A stretch of DNA of 17,780 nucleotides from CAZOOK01 sp964581385 (GTDB lineage Bacteria; Pseudomonadota; Gammaproteobacteria; Nevskiales; Nevskiaceae), in contig CAZOOK010000061.1 in assembly GCA_964581385.1 (NCBI GenBank), forward strand, positions 1-17,780. Reading direction: 5' to 3'. A model generated the notes under the pieces. It saw only the letters and a program-made list of their open reading frames with translations. It was not told the origin of the DNA and ran no database searches. This document shows, in pieces, positions 1-7,290 of this stretch. Positions within the stretch are counted from its first letter, which is position 1, and every line of letters starts with the position of its first letter. Position numbers and translations under genes: made by a program.

Positions 1-3
1 CAT

Positions 4-261
4 TCAATCAGGATCGGGGATTTTTACCAGATGGCAGATTTCCCGACGGATACGCCCTTTGCAGACATCCGCGAACGGCAGGTGTCGGGAAGCCCTAAAT
101 TGCCGCTGCACCACGGCCAATTGAAGACCAGTCAGAATCTGCTTGGATTCAACCAAACTCACGCCAAAGGCTGCGGCTTGAAGGGCGTCCTGCCGGTCAA
201 TGTGCCCGATCACCACCGACTCGTCGCTGCCCTCACATTCCAGCCGGATCGTCCATCGCAT
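4..261 (-). pseudogene. Short ORF resembling the N-terminus of an ISKra4-type transposase
   Basis: An 85-residue frame begins with ATG at 261, five bases after a GGAG ribosome-binding site (267-270 on the reverse strand). Its first ~53 residues (starting MRWTIRLE, then a VVIGHIDR segment, then a predicted helix ending LQLAVVQRQ) follow the layout I associate with the N-termini of ISKra4-family transposases: a beta-rich start, then a helix before a zinc-finger region. The remaining ~30 residues lack the expected CxxC finger, and the frame stops at 4. A full transposase of this family is several times longer, so this would be a truncated or frameshifted remnant. The family assignment is from memory of the pattern and is tentative; it could equally be a small unrelated hypothetical gene. 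It is divergent from the gene at 478. Confidence 0.4.
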
Positions 262-477
262 AAGAACTCCGCATCAATTGGTGTACGAGCGTATCGTCCA
301 GCGTCGCCTCCAACAGATCAACCGGTTAGCGAGCAGACCCCACCAGTCGTGTCGCTCTCAAGTGTGATCGAGTTCACAGACGCATCGAAATGCTCGTTAT
401 ACAGTACCGCTCTGCTCAGATTGAGCGTCCGCGCTGCTTTCAGTCAGAGACGCGTGCCACCGTCGGAGGACGATGCT

Positions 478-1860
478 ATGAATCAAAGCCTGTCGCACCA
501 AACCTTGACGAGCCAAATGCTTTCTCGTTACCCGCGAACGGCTCTCGCCCGCGCCTTGGCTCTCGCTCTCGGCGGTGGCTTGCTGTCGATGCCGGCTTTT
601 GCAACTACCCTGTCGCCGTTTACGGTGCAAGCCAGCTCCGATGTTGATTATTTCGGCCCCACGGCGGTTGCGCGCAATGCAACGGGTGTTTTTGTAGTCG
701 GATGGCTGGAGGGCAATGGCGCGCAGGCCCATGTACGTCTGTACAACGCTGACGGCAGTGTCAAGGCCGATGCCGTGCTTCCGCCGTTCAACACGGCTTA
801 CCTGACCGGACGCTTGGGACTGGCGATCGATGCTGCCGGTGAGTTTGTCGTTGCCTGGACGGACACGGCGACCTCCACAGGCGGCAAGAGCCCGGCACGC
901 TCGGTTCTGGCGCAACGCTTTGATGCCAACGCTGTTGTACAAGGAAATCCGATCCATGTCGGATCTTTGTCAACCGGGAATGGCCAAACTGTCATCACCA
1001 GCTCCACTGATCCCCAAGTGGCCATGGACGACCAGGGCGATTTCAGCGTGGCCTGGAGTACAGACACGCAGACCCTGTTGTGGGAAACGGCGAGGTTCAC
1101 AATTGCTGGAGAAAGCGCCGCCACTTACGCCGCCACCTATCAGCAGGATGGGCAAAGCCTCACCTCAGCGCGCAAGCTTGATTCCGTGCCATTCCGGCTA
1201 GTGCGAACGGATGGCTACAGCCTCAACACCGAGGCTTTGGCAAAGCTGGCCATGAACGGCAACGGCGATCTGCTTTTGATGGTGAACATCCAGACTCAAG
1301 CGCCGAACTCCGGCATCAAGCAGCAGGTCAGCGCTCAGCGCTTCAACATGGCGCTCAAAGCACAAGGTGGACGCAGCATCCTTTCTGGACTAAACCGTGC
1401 CGATGATGCAAGCCTCAACTCCAGCGATCAGATTGCAGTCATAGCGGAAAACTTTGCGCCCACGGCCACGCAGACGACCTGGTCTTTGTCGCTCTATCGT
1501 TATGCGGCGGACACAACACCGCTCGGCGCACCGGCGACACTTGAAACGGCATTGGTGCCCAGCAGCGTCCTCTATTTAAATCCGGCGCTGGCGATGACAT
1601 CGAGCGGGGACTTTGCCATCACCTGGACATTTCCGACGACGCTTGAAGGTGGAGGCATCGCGTTCTCTAAGCAAGGCCAGTACTTTCACGCCGACGGCAG
1701 CGCCAAGGGATCGGCCTTCATCATCGATAGCGGGACCGCTCACCAGAATTGGCCGCAGGCCTGCGCCACGGATGCGCAAGGCAATTTAATCGTGACCTGG
1801 GGAAGCAATACCACTGACTTCGCCAATCCTGCCGTGCTTGGCAGCCTCATCACGCCATAA
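478..1860 (+). CDS. Secreted repeat protein of the xDxxGDFxVxW type
   Basis: This encodes 460 residues. The frame is open upstream to position 31, but the ATG at 478 is chosen because GGAGGA (465-470) sits seven bases before it and a good Sec signal peptide follows: basic segment near residues 17-25, hydrophobic ALALALGGGLL, cleavage after AFA at about residue 42. The mature part contains about six spaced copies of a motif of the form xDxxGDFxVxW (for example IDAAGEFVVAW, MDDQGDFSVAW, MTSSGDFAITW, TDAQGNLIVTW). Such regularly spaced strand-turn-strand motifs ending in Trp suggest a beta-propeller or similar all-beta fold. No catalytic motif or C-terminal anchor is visible. Two paralogues of the same repeat style lie at 7866-9158 and 9405-10685. 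The protein is probably extracellular or periplasmic; its function is unknown. Confidence 0.8.
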   Translation: MNQSLSHQTLTSQMLSRYPRTALARALALALGGGLLSMPAFATTLSPFTVQASSDVDYFGPTAVARNATGVFVVGWLEGNGAQAHVRLYNADGSVKADAVLPPFNTAYLTGRLGLAIDAAGEFVVAWTDTATSTGGKSPARSVLAQRFDANAVVQGNPIHVGSLSTGNGQTVITSSTDPQVAMDDQGDFSVAWSTDTQTLLWETARFTIAGESAATYAATYQQDGQSLTSARKLDSVPFRLVRTDGYSLNTEALAKLAMNGNGDLLLMVNIQTQAPNSGIKQQVSAQRFNMALKAQGGRSILSGLNRADDASLNSSDQIAVIAENFAPTATQTTWSLSLYRYAADTTPLGAPATLETALVPSSVLYLNPALAMTSSGDFAITWTFPTTLEGGGIAFSKQGQYFHADGSAKGSAFIIDSGTAHQNWPQACATDAQGNLIVTWGSNTTDFANPAVLGSLITP

Positions 1861-1940
1861 CTCCGTCCAATTGCTCCCGTCCAATGCGAATGGCAGCCAG
1901 GCGTGTTGCTGACGCCGACCGAAGTTGACCGGCGGTGGAA

Positions 1941-1962
1941 GCCGAGGGCAGCAACCCTCGGC
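1941..1962 (+). terminator. Possible transcription terminator hairpin
   Basis: A perfect 8-bp G+C-rich stem (GCCGAGGG / CCCTCGGC) with a six-base loop lies 80 bases after the stop codon of the secreted repeat protein. There is no run of T after the stem, so classical intrinsic termination is not certain. Confidence 0.4.
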
Positions 1963-2011
1963 GCTGTCTAATCGAATCGATTGTTAGCTGGCGTAGGACG
2001 GGAGAAACCGA

Positions 2012-2034
2012 GAATTAAAGGGCCGAATTAAAGG
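2012..2034. repeat. Short direct repeat GAATTAAAGG x2
   Basis: The 10-base word GAATTAAAGG occurs at 2012-2021 and 2025-2034, in a purine-rich stretch before the HEPN-like gene. Similar purine-rich AATTAAAGG/AAAAGGGG words occur in short interspersed repeats of proteobacteria. That link is only a suggestion. Confidence 0.4.
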
Positions 2035-2078
2035 AAAACAAAAGGGGCCAACATGGCGCTGGGCGGCTTAAAGACCAT

Positions 2079-2552
2079 ATGCCTACTCTTGACGATGTAT
2101 ATCGCAAGTTCGGTGAGACTTCGGAGGCCGCACAGCTCCTGGAGACACAGCTTGGCACAATGCTTCTCATGCATGGGTGCATCGAGGCGGGCCTTTTAGA
2201 AACTCCTGATTCTGAAAGGGCTACGGAGATCTACAAACAGATCAATCGGCACACCCTCGGTCAAATGATCAAGAAGCTTAATCACAACACCACATCCATC
2301 GCTCATCTTGAAGATCTACTGGGCAAGGCGCTCAAGGTACGAAATCGTCTGGCTCACTCCTTCTATTTGCGCCACAACCTTCGTCGTAATTCTGAGGATG
2401 GACGGGAGGCGATGTTGAAGGATTTGGAGTCCATGCATGACAAGCTATTGGAGGCGTACAAGGCGGTCATGCTCGTGTCCGGTGTAGACCTCGACAAGCT
2501 TGTAACTGAGCATGGTGATGCCCCGCAGCCTACAGGGCATCTGCCAATATGA
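2079..2552 (+). CDS. Small HEPN-like helical protein
   Basis: This 157-residue protein has no signal peptide and no membrane segment. The sequence reads as an all-helical bundle. Near residues 88-93 it has RNRLAH, followed by SFY. This fits the R-x4-H signature that forms the RNase site of many HEPN-domain proteins (toxins and abortive-infection factors), although many HEPN-like proteins with RNxLAH are not proven nucleases. The start is uncertain: ATG 2079 has only a weak purine-rich GGCTTAAAG upstream, and no better in-frame start is visible. No partner antitoxin gene is next to it. It sits between a secreted-protein gene and an IS1111 element, flanked on both sides by the word GCGCTGGGCG (2056-2065 and 2649-2658). 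A cytoplasmic RNA-processing or defence role is possible but is inference. Confidence 0.6.
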   Translation: MPTLDDVYRKFGETSEAAQLLETQLGTMLLMHGCIEAGLLETPDSERATEIYKQINRHTLGQMIKKLNHNTTSIAHLEDLLGKALKVRNRLAHSFYLRHNLRRNSEDGREAMLKDLESMHDKLLEAYKAVMLVSGVDLDKLVTEHGDAPQPTGHLPI

Positions 2553-2565
2553 GCATAGTCGCCGC

Positions 2566-2597
2566 GGGCGTCCAATAGTCGGTACAACCGGACGCCC
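2566..2597. repeat. Inverted repeat downstream of the HEPN-like gene
   Basis: The perfect 8-bp arms GGGCGTCC (2566-2573) and GGACGCCC (2590-2597) are separated by 16 bases, 13 bases after the stop codon. It may act as a transcript-end stem for the gene before it, although no T-run follows. Confidence 0.45.
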
Positions 2598-2620
2598 TGG
2601 AATCGCGCATTTCTTGCCAC

Positions 2621-2677
2621 TGTACGGTGCGTGGGGGCGGTTAATCTAGCGCTGGGCGCGTTGCGTATGACCGTACA
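2621..2677. repeat. Inverted repeat abutting the IS1111 insertion point
   Basis: The arms TGTACGGT (2621-2628) and ACCGTACA (2670-2677) are perfect inverted copies. The right arm runs directly into the left terminal repeat of the IS element. IS1111-group elements often insert in palindromic DNA, so this may be part of the original target, but the other half of the target cannot be proven here. Confidence 0.4.
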
Positions 2678-2688
2678 TGGACGCCCCC
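2677..2688. repeat. IS1111 subterminal inverted repeat, transposase 3' side
   Basis: ATGGACGCCCCC exactly matches the reverse complement of 4038-4049. Confidence 0.75.
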
Positions 2689-2946
2689 GGTTTGCCAAGC
2701 ACCCAGTTTGTGACGACTTGAAGGCGTAGATTGCAGTCGTACATCCGGACTTTAGATGCGGCATTGCCGCTGTCCCTGATGGAATGCGCTGGTTGGGTCC
2801 CCGATCGCTTTTTCGCACTCGAAGGTGCTGCGGTCATTCTGGGCTTTTCCAACCACGGTCTTACCTGTCTTGCCATCACTGCGTGAGTGCCTGAGCAATC
2901 AGTGAATCGGTCTCTTGCTGTTTAATATCTAAAAGGTGGGGGCTCG
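2689..2946 (-). ncRNA. Probable IS1111 guide RNA (seekRNA/bridge RNA) region
   Basis: This 258-bp stretch lies between the transposase stop codon and the 3'-side terminal repeat and holds no convincing gene. In the IS1111 group the RNA that selects donor and target DNA is encoded in this position. Supporting it, the first bases after the transposase stop contain a 12-base copy (2932-2943) of the sequence just inside the other end of the element (4032-4043, AAAGGTGGGGGC), as expected if part of the RNA pairs with the element end. The exact RNA ends and loops were not folded and remain unknown. The 77-codon reverse-strand frame inside it lacks family resemblance. Confidence 0.5.
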
Positions 2947-3972
2947 TTACGCCGCTTCGGCGTATCCAGGCTGGTACTCCCTGTCATGAGCCAGCAGCGC
3001 CCACACGACTCGAGCATTCTTGTTGGCCAGAGCCGCCGCGGCCACATTGGCGTGTCGCCGCTCCAACAACTTGGCCAGCCAACTGGTGTTGTCGCCACGC
3101 CGCTGGGCCGCCAAGATGGCCGAGCGAGCCCCGTGAATCAGCAGTGTTCGCAGGTAGACGTCGCCGCGTTTGCTGATGCCCAGAAGATTCTGCTTGCCAC
3201 CGGTGGAATGCTGTCGTGGCACCAGACCCAGCCAAGCCGCCAGCTGCCGTCCGATCTTGAAGGCTTTGGCGTCACCGATGCTGGCCACCAGCGCGGTGGC
3301 ACCCAGTGGACCGATGCCGGGCATCTCGGCCAGCTTGCGACTGGCCGGACTGTCTCGGTGCCAAGCTTTAATCTTCGCTTCCAGCTCCACGATCTGGCAA
3401 TGCAGTTCGCGAAAATGATTGAGCAATCCGTCGATGAGTTGGCGGAATAGGCCGGGCAGTTCGTTGTCAGCCTCTGTCAGGATCAGCGGCACCTGCTTGG
3501 GGATGTGGGTAATCCCCTTCGGAATTACCCAACCGAATTCAGCCAGCAGACTGCGGATCTGGTTGGCCTGAGCGGTGCGGGCTTTGACAAATCCCTGGCG
3601 CGCCCGATGCAGCGATAGCACGGCTTGTTGCTCCACGTTCTTGACCGCGACGAAGCGCATGTTGGGTCGGCCCACCGCCTCGCAGATGGCTTCAGCATCA
3701 GCGACATCGTGTTTGTTGCTCTTCACGTAGGGCTTAACAAACTGCGGGGCGATCAGCTTCACGGTGTGGCCGAATGATTGCAGCTTGCGCGCCCAATGAT
3801 GGGCGCTGCCGCAGGCTTCCATGCCGATCAGGCAGGGCGGCAGATTCGAGAAGAACAGAGCAAATTGAGCGCGCTTGAGCTGTTTCCTCATAACGGTCTT
3901 GCCGTGCTCATCAACGCCGTGCACTTGGAAAACGCTTTTCGCCAAATCAATCCCGACTGTCGTAATCTTCAT
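2947..3972 (-). CDS. IS110/IS1111-family transposase (DEDD recombinase)
   Basis: This 341-residue transposase has the normal length for the IS1111 group. The frame is open further upstream, but ATG 3972 gives the family's typical start MKITTVGIDLAKSVF. The N-terminal RuvC-like domain shows D9, E52 (in GMEAC) and the pair D89 and D92 (in NKHDVADAEA), which fit the DEDD catalytic set. A linker helix region follows. The C-terminal Tnp_IS116/IS110 domain has a helix-hairpin-helix start (MPGIGPLGATAL, residues ~217-228) and the conserved HSTGGKQNLLGISKRGD segment, which carries the serine thought to form the DNA link. These transposases cut and join DNA as tetramers directed by an RNA made from the same element. 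No frameshift or missing motif is seen. Confidence 0.93.
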   Translation of the reverse strand: MKITTVGIDLAKSVFQVHGVDEHGKTVMRKQLKRAQFALFFSNLPPCLIGMEACGSAHHWARKLQSFGHTVKLIAPQFVKPYVKSNKHDVADAEAICEAVGRPNMRFVAVKNVEQQAVLSLHRARQGFVKARTAQANQIRSLLAEFGWVIPKGITHIPKQVPLILTEADNELPGLFRQLIDGLLNHFRELHCQIVELEAKIKAWHRDSPASRKLAEMPGIGPLGATALVASIGDAKAFKIGRQLAAWLGLVPRQHSTGGKQNLLGISKRGDVYLRTLLIHGARSAILAAQRRGDNTSWLAKLLERRHANVAAAALANKNARVVWALLAHDREYQPGYAEAA

Positions 3973-4037
3973 GGTGGACGCCCTCGTCTGTGAGTGGTTG
4001 ATCGCACTTCCACTCTGGCACATCGATGCCGAAAGGT

Positions 4038-4049
4038 GGGGGCGTCCAT
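4038..4049. repeat. IS1111 subterminal inverted repeat, transposase 5' side
   Basis: GGGGGCGTCCAT is the exact inverse of 2677-2688. It lies 66 bp before the transposase start codon, inside the element. Confidence 0.75.
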
Positions 4050-4102
4050 TCCATTGCTTTCTGGAAGTGATTCTCGTCCTTCCACTGGCCGGTAATGGCA
4101 CG

Positions 4103-4244
4103 TTCCGACCGACCTTATTACTGGAGGAACTCGTCAAGCTAAGCGTATTTGAAATCCCGACCGACTTTGCACCGTTTTGTCTAATTTTATCGCTTCTGTA
4201 AAATCAATAAGTTGCAGATGTCGATTCCGACCGACTTTATTACT
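4103..4244 (+). repeat. Three direct copies of a CCGACCGACyTT word
   Basis: TTCCGACCGACCTTATTACT (4103-4122) recurs at 4225-4244 with one mismatch. A shorter copy (CCCGACCGACTTTG) lies at 4156-4169. The last copy encodes the IPTDF segment at the start of the reverse transcriptase stump, so the first two look like partial duplications of that gene piece or remains of rearrangement next to the IS element. Confidence 0.6.
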
Positions 4245-4625
4245 AACATCACGCTATCGTTTGATCACGTTCAATCCGAGTACCTTAGGTCGATCGGTCG
4301 GCTTATTGCGAAACGCGGGCTGATCGCGCATAAGGCCCAGATGTACCGGGCCGGGCGCGTGAGGATGATTACTGGGACGATTCTTCGAGACGGTCACCTT
4401 CGAGCCACGAACTCGCTACGACTTCGCATCTACAACGCTCACAGTGAGTTTCGGCTAGCGAACAATCAACAGGATCGCCTCAAGAAGGCGCGGAGATTGG
4501 CAGGACGACTTAGCGCTGCGGCATTTATAGAACCTTCAATGTCTGGAAAAGCGGTGGCAGCGCAGGCGCTGGTCCGAAAGCTGTCCTGGACTATGTCGGA
4601 GCGCACAAAAAGGGCCGCTAGCTAG
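4212..4625 (+). pseudogene. C-terminal fragment of a retron-type reverse transcriptase
   Basis: These 137 codons match the end of retron/group II-like reverse transcriptases. A helix SEYLRSIGRLIAKRGLIAH is followed by KAQMYRAGRVRMITGTIL, where K..Y....R.R.ITG matches the lysine plus VTGx motif just downstream of the polymerase palm. After that comes a basic helical thumb region (NSLRLRIYNAHSEF and RLKKARRLAGRLSAAA). The YxDD catalytic motif and all earlier palm and finger motifs are absent: in this frame a stop codon lies at 4182, and no other frame upstream carries them. A full RT would be roughly twice as long or more. The frame opens with TTG 4212 or ATG 4218, without a clear ribosome-binding site. 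The break lies about 160 bp from the IS1111 end, so the insertion or an associated deletion probably destroyed the gene. It is unlikely to be functional. Confidence 0.65.
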
Positions 4626-4819
4626 CATGCGACGTGGGCCGATAGCGTCCACTTCCGGCACTAAACTGGCGATGTAGCATCTCAATCCCGCCAAGGCTCG
4701 CGCGTTTTGATGCCATCAAGGGCCACGCCATGTGGCCGATCGGGAGACGGTATATTTCGCAGTGATTGAAGACAGCAACGGCTTTCCCTGAGCCCTTGAA
4801 CCGAAGGCGCAAGCGTTTC

Positions 4820-5683
4820 ATGCAACTAACCATCAAGCATTGCACGCGCTACCAGTACGCGCGGGCAATAATGCTGCAGCCGCACCGGCTCATCGTCACA
4901 CCGCGCGACAGCGGCGAACTCTTTACGGCGCGGCGGTCGTTGGAATGTGTGCCGCCAGCAGATGTCACCTGGAGTGCGGACGTATTCGGAAATCTGATCG
5001 CGACAGCGACCTTTGCTGACCCGACCCACGAATTGACCATCATCAGCGAAGCGGTGGTTGAGCACACGGCTCCCGAATGGCCGATCTTCGCGATATCGCC
5101 AGATGCCCACAGCTATCCGTTCGCCTACTCGCTCGACGATGTCGTCGATCTTGGCGCCCTTGCACAGCCGGACTGGCTGACTCCTGGCGCACAGCAGGTG
5201 GGCGCCTGGGCGCGTCGCTTTGTGTTGGCGCTTCAGACCGACAGCTTGTCCTTGCTCAAGGACCTCAACTCCGGAATTCTTGGGGACGTTCGCTACCGTG
5301 TCCGTGATGAGGAGGGGACGCAGTCGCCTGCCAGCACGCTGGAACTGGGCAGTGGATCGTGCCGCGACATTGCGGCTCTTTTCATTGAGGCGGCGCGCCA
5401 CCTGGGATTCGGCGCCCGGGCGGTGTCGGGCTATCTCTTCGATCCGGATCAGAAGGACGAGGACGCGGGCTCTACGCATGCCTGGGCGGAAGTGTATTTG
5501 CCCGGCGCCGGTTGGATTGCTTTCGATCCGTCGAATCAACGCGTCGGCGGCAGACAGCTCGTTCCTGTCGCGTTCGCCCGCTTCAACAGACAGGTCATGC
5601 CGGTGACTGGCGGTTATATCGGCACGCCGGATGATTTCGAGCAGATGGATGTCTCCGTCCGCGTGAGATCAAGCGCGCGATAG
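4820..5683 (+). CDS. Transglutaminase-like cysteine peptidase domain protein
   Basis: This 287-residue protein has no signal peptide. ATG 4820 is preferred because MQLTIKHCTRYQY is the usual start of the bacterial transglutaminase-like N-terminal beta domain (roughly residues 1-85). Upstream there is a GAAGGCG stretch, somewhat distant. The transglutaminase-like core follows: Cys181 in GSGSCRDIAALF, His220 in STHAWAEVYLP and Asp236 in GWIAFDPSN form the full catalytic triad in the normal order. Family members are cysteine proteases or transamidases of uncertain substrate. They are often encoded beside an alpha-E-domain protein and an ATP-grasp protein; neither is present here, so this is a stand-alone copy. 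The gene begins 195 bp after the RT stump and is followed by a long gap, so it is probably transcribed alone. Confidence 0.9.
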   Translation: MQLTIKHCTRYQYARAIMLQPHRLIVTPRDSGELFTARRSLECVPPADVTWSADVFGNLIATATFADPTHELTIISEAVVEHTAPEWPIFAISPDAHSYPFAYSLDDVVDLGALAQPDWLTPGAQQVGAWARRFVLALQTDSLSLLKDLNSGILGDVRYRVRDEEGTQSPASTLELGSGSCRDIAALFIEAARHLGFGARAVSGYLFDPDQKDEDAGSTHAWAEVYLPGAGWIAFDPSNQRVGGRQLVPVAFARFNRQVMPVTGGYIGTPDDFEQMDVSVRVRSSAR

Positions 5684-6345
5684 CCGCAGCATCTGCATTC
5701 CACGACATTGCGACGAATCCGAAAGTGCATTTAGCAATGCTTTCAAGCGCAACGTCGGCCGTTCTCCGCGACACTACCGCGAAGCTACCCGCATAGCGAT
5801 ACTATCTCGTGTAGCCATAAATCTTCGCCGTGAAGCCAGATCAACCAAAAATCGCCAAGTGTCCCACGACCGAAATCCGTTGTTCGCACTCCGGCGACAT
5901 AACAAACCAAAAGCCGAGGATACATTTCGTGCGACTACAAACCCGCGCGCTCAGACAAACGGGCAAGCTTCAGGCAGCCCAATAGACTAACTTCCGTAGG
6001 CATCTCTTTACTATATCGGAGGGTGTGCCAAAACGTTGAAGCCTGTGACTGGCAGTCATTGGCTCTGATTTGGCTATTCGCTGTCGATCAATTGCTTTGC
6101 GCGAGGATGGCTATTATCCGGGAAAGTCGGTGTGTCGCCACCAACGGCGGGTGCCAACAGCAGCAAGCGTTGGGGTTCGCAAGCTCACCCCAACCTGCGA
6201 AGAACGAGTGGGCGCTTTGGGAAAGGCTGATTCGCAGATCGAATGTCCCTTAATGGCACGTCGCGTCCGCGAGAAGAGCGATTAGCGGCGGCGCTGAATA
6301 ACGACCTGAATAACATTTGCTTGAGGTAAGGACCAGCGATCCGGC
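5684..6345. other. 662-bp stretch without a supportable gene
   Basis: Short frames exist (for example 6023-6253 and 6070-6285), but they overlap each other, have no recognisable domain and show no protein-like conserved pattern. A GGAGG at about 6018-6022 is directly against the GTG at 6023, too close for normal initiation. I see no tRNA, clear terminator or repeat here. The promoter for the metallopeptidase operon probably lies in its right-hand part, but no sigma-factor boxes could be assigned. Confidence 0.5.
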
Positions 6346-7290
6346 ATGCTACGGACCTCCGCGTGTGATGAAATAGACCCGTATCACTTCCTCGTTGAGC
6401 TCGCCGCCCGCATGCCACTGTCGCCGCAAGACGAAATCGACTGTTACCTGCTCACGGGCGATCACGATAGTCTGTTTCGCGCTTGGCCTGGAGATAATTT
6501 CATGGCCCGCGCGAATCACGGCGACACCGCATTGCGGGCCGCACTCACTGCGCGCGTACGTGAGCGCACGTCGCATTGGGAATTCCCCACCGTCATTGCT
6601 GGCGTCGATCTGGCGGCTTTGACACGTACCAAAGTTACGCCGATGGTATATGGCCTGTTTCCATCGAACGAGCAGGAGACCGTACTCGACATGCTCGAAC
6701 GGTCCGTCGTTGTTCTGACGCCGGCGGCAATCGAGAATCTGATCGCGAGGGGAATCTATCTTTCCGCCGCCTGGCGTCTGGCGGAAATGTATCTCGTCAG
6801 CCGGGGCGCGGAAGGCTTGTCACAGGTGGCTGCGCGCATCGTGGGGTTCAGCGAGGGGACGACGTGCTACCTGACACTGGATTATTTTGTTCGCAACAGC
6901 CACTTCGATGATTACCTGGTCCACGAAGCCGCGCATGTTTTTCATAACTGTGAGCGCGCGACGATCGGGCTGAAGGAAACCCGGCGTCGCGAATGGCTGC
7001 AGGACATCAATTTCAGGCAGCGGGAGACGTTCGCGTACGCCTGTGAGGCTTACAGTCGCATTCTCGAACTCGGTGCCGATCCGCGATCGCGACGGATACT
7101 GCTGGGGGAACTCGAAGGCGGTCCCTTGCCGGGCGACGACCGCGTCGATGTCGACGAATACCTCGATATCCTGCGCGAGGCCATCGGGGTGCGGAACGGA
7201 TGGAAACGCATCCGGGAACGCTGCGCGCCGGTTAGACGGCGAGCCGTTATAGAAGCAGGTGAAGTCAATTTCAACGAGGCCCATGGTTGA
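6346..7290 (+). CDS. Unrecognised HEAAH zinc-metallopeptidase-like protein
   Basis: This 314-residue protein has no signal peptide or membrane segment. It belongs to no family I recognise by name. The clear feature is HEAAH (residues 193-197, in DDYLVHEAAHVFHN), the HExxH zinc-binding and catalytic helix. A glutamate-rich helix RETFAYACEAYSRI begins about 30 residues later, where E227 or E234 could be the third zinc ligand, as in gluzincins. The N-terminal 190 residues show no known motif. AAGGA at 6328-6332 is 13 bases before ATG 6346, longer than ideal, so the start could be off. The stop overlaps the start of the GIY-YIG gene by 8 bases (ATGGTTGA), suggesting co-translation. Cytoplasmic protease activity is predicted from the motif; the substrate is unknown. 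Confidence 0.75.
   Translation: MLRTSACDEIDPYHFLVELAARMPLSPQDEIDCYLLTGDHDSLFRAWPGDNFMARANHGDTALRAALTARVRERTSHWEFPTVIAGVDLAALTRTKVTPMVYGLFPSNEQETVLDMLERSVVVLTPAAIENLIARGIYLSAAWRLAEMYLVSRGAEGLSQVAARIVGFSEGTTCYLTLDYFVRNSHFDDYLVHEAAHVFHNCERATIGLKETRRREWLQDINFRQRETFAYACEAYSRILELGADPRSRRILLGELEGGPLPGDDRVDVDEYLDILREAIGVRNGWKRIRERCAPVRRRAVIEAGEVNFNEAHG

Larger units (their letters stand above)
2677..4049 (-). mobile_element. IS110-family (IS1111 group) insertion sequence
   Basis: The element is bounded by a perfect 12-bp inverted repeat: ATGGACGCCCCC at 2677-2688 and its reverse complement at 4038-4049. IS1111-group elements have inverted repeats lying a few bases inside the true ends, so the real borders probably lie a few bases further out on each side. 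Between the repeats are a single transposase gene on the minus strand, about 65 bp of leader on its 5' side, and 258 bp of non-coding DNA on its 3' side. A long non-coding 3' segment is the layout of the IS1111 group. A length of about 1.4 kb fits the family. No flanking target duplication is expected or seen. The transposase frame is unbroken, so the element may be active. Confidence 0.8.

Noticed and set aside
31..477. 149-codon N-terminal extension of the secreted repeat protein
   Set aside because: It has no protein-like character, overlaps the reverse-strand transposase-like frame, and places the signal peptide in the middle of the protein. ATG 478 has a good ribosome-binding site.
397..957. 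186-codon reverse-strand frame
   Set aside because: It lies antisense to the start of the secreted protein gene, with arginine- and glutamine-rich, low-quality content. It is a shadow of the real coding frame.
2553..2676. Possible integron attC site around the HEPN-like gene
   Set aside because: The stretch is palindromic, but I could not find the required GTTRRRY core paired with RYYYAAC at the proper positions.
2646..2879. 77-codon reverse-strand frame inside the IS element
   Set aside because: It lies in the guide-RNA region and across the terminal repeat, with no family resemblance. Best explained as chance.
3875..4201. 108-codon forward frame crossing the IS element end
   Set aside because: It runs antisense to the transposase start and through the terminal repeat, with no domain. 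Only its end resembles the duplicated IPTDF segment.
4618..4845. 75-codon reverse-strand frame between the RT stump and the transglutaminase gene
   Set aside because: It overlaps the starts and ends of both neighbours in antisense and has no recognisable family. A decayed mobile-element piece is possible but cannot be supported.
6023..6285. Two small overlapping forward frames
   Set aside because: No domain, mutually overlapping, and the ribosome-binding site is directly against the start codon. Not supportable as genes.
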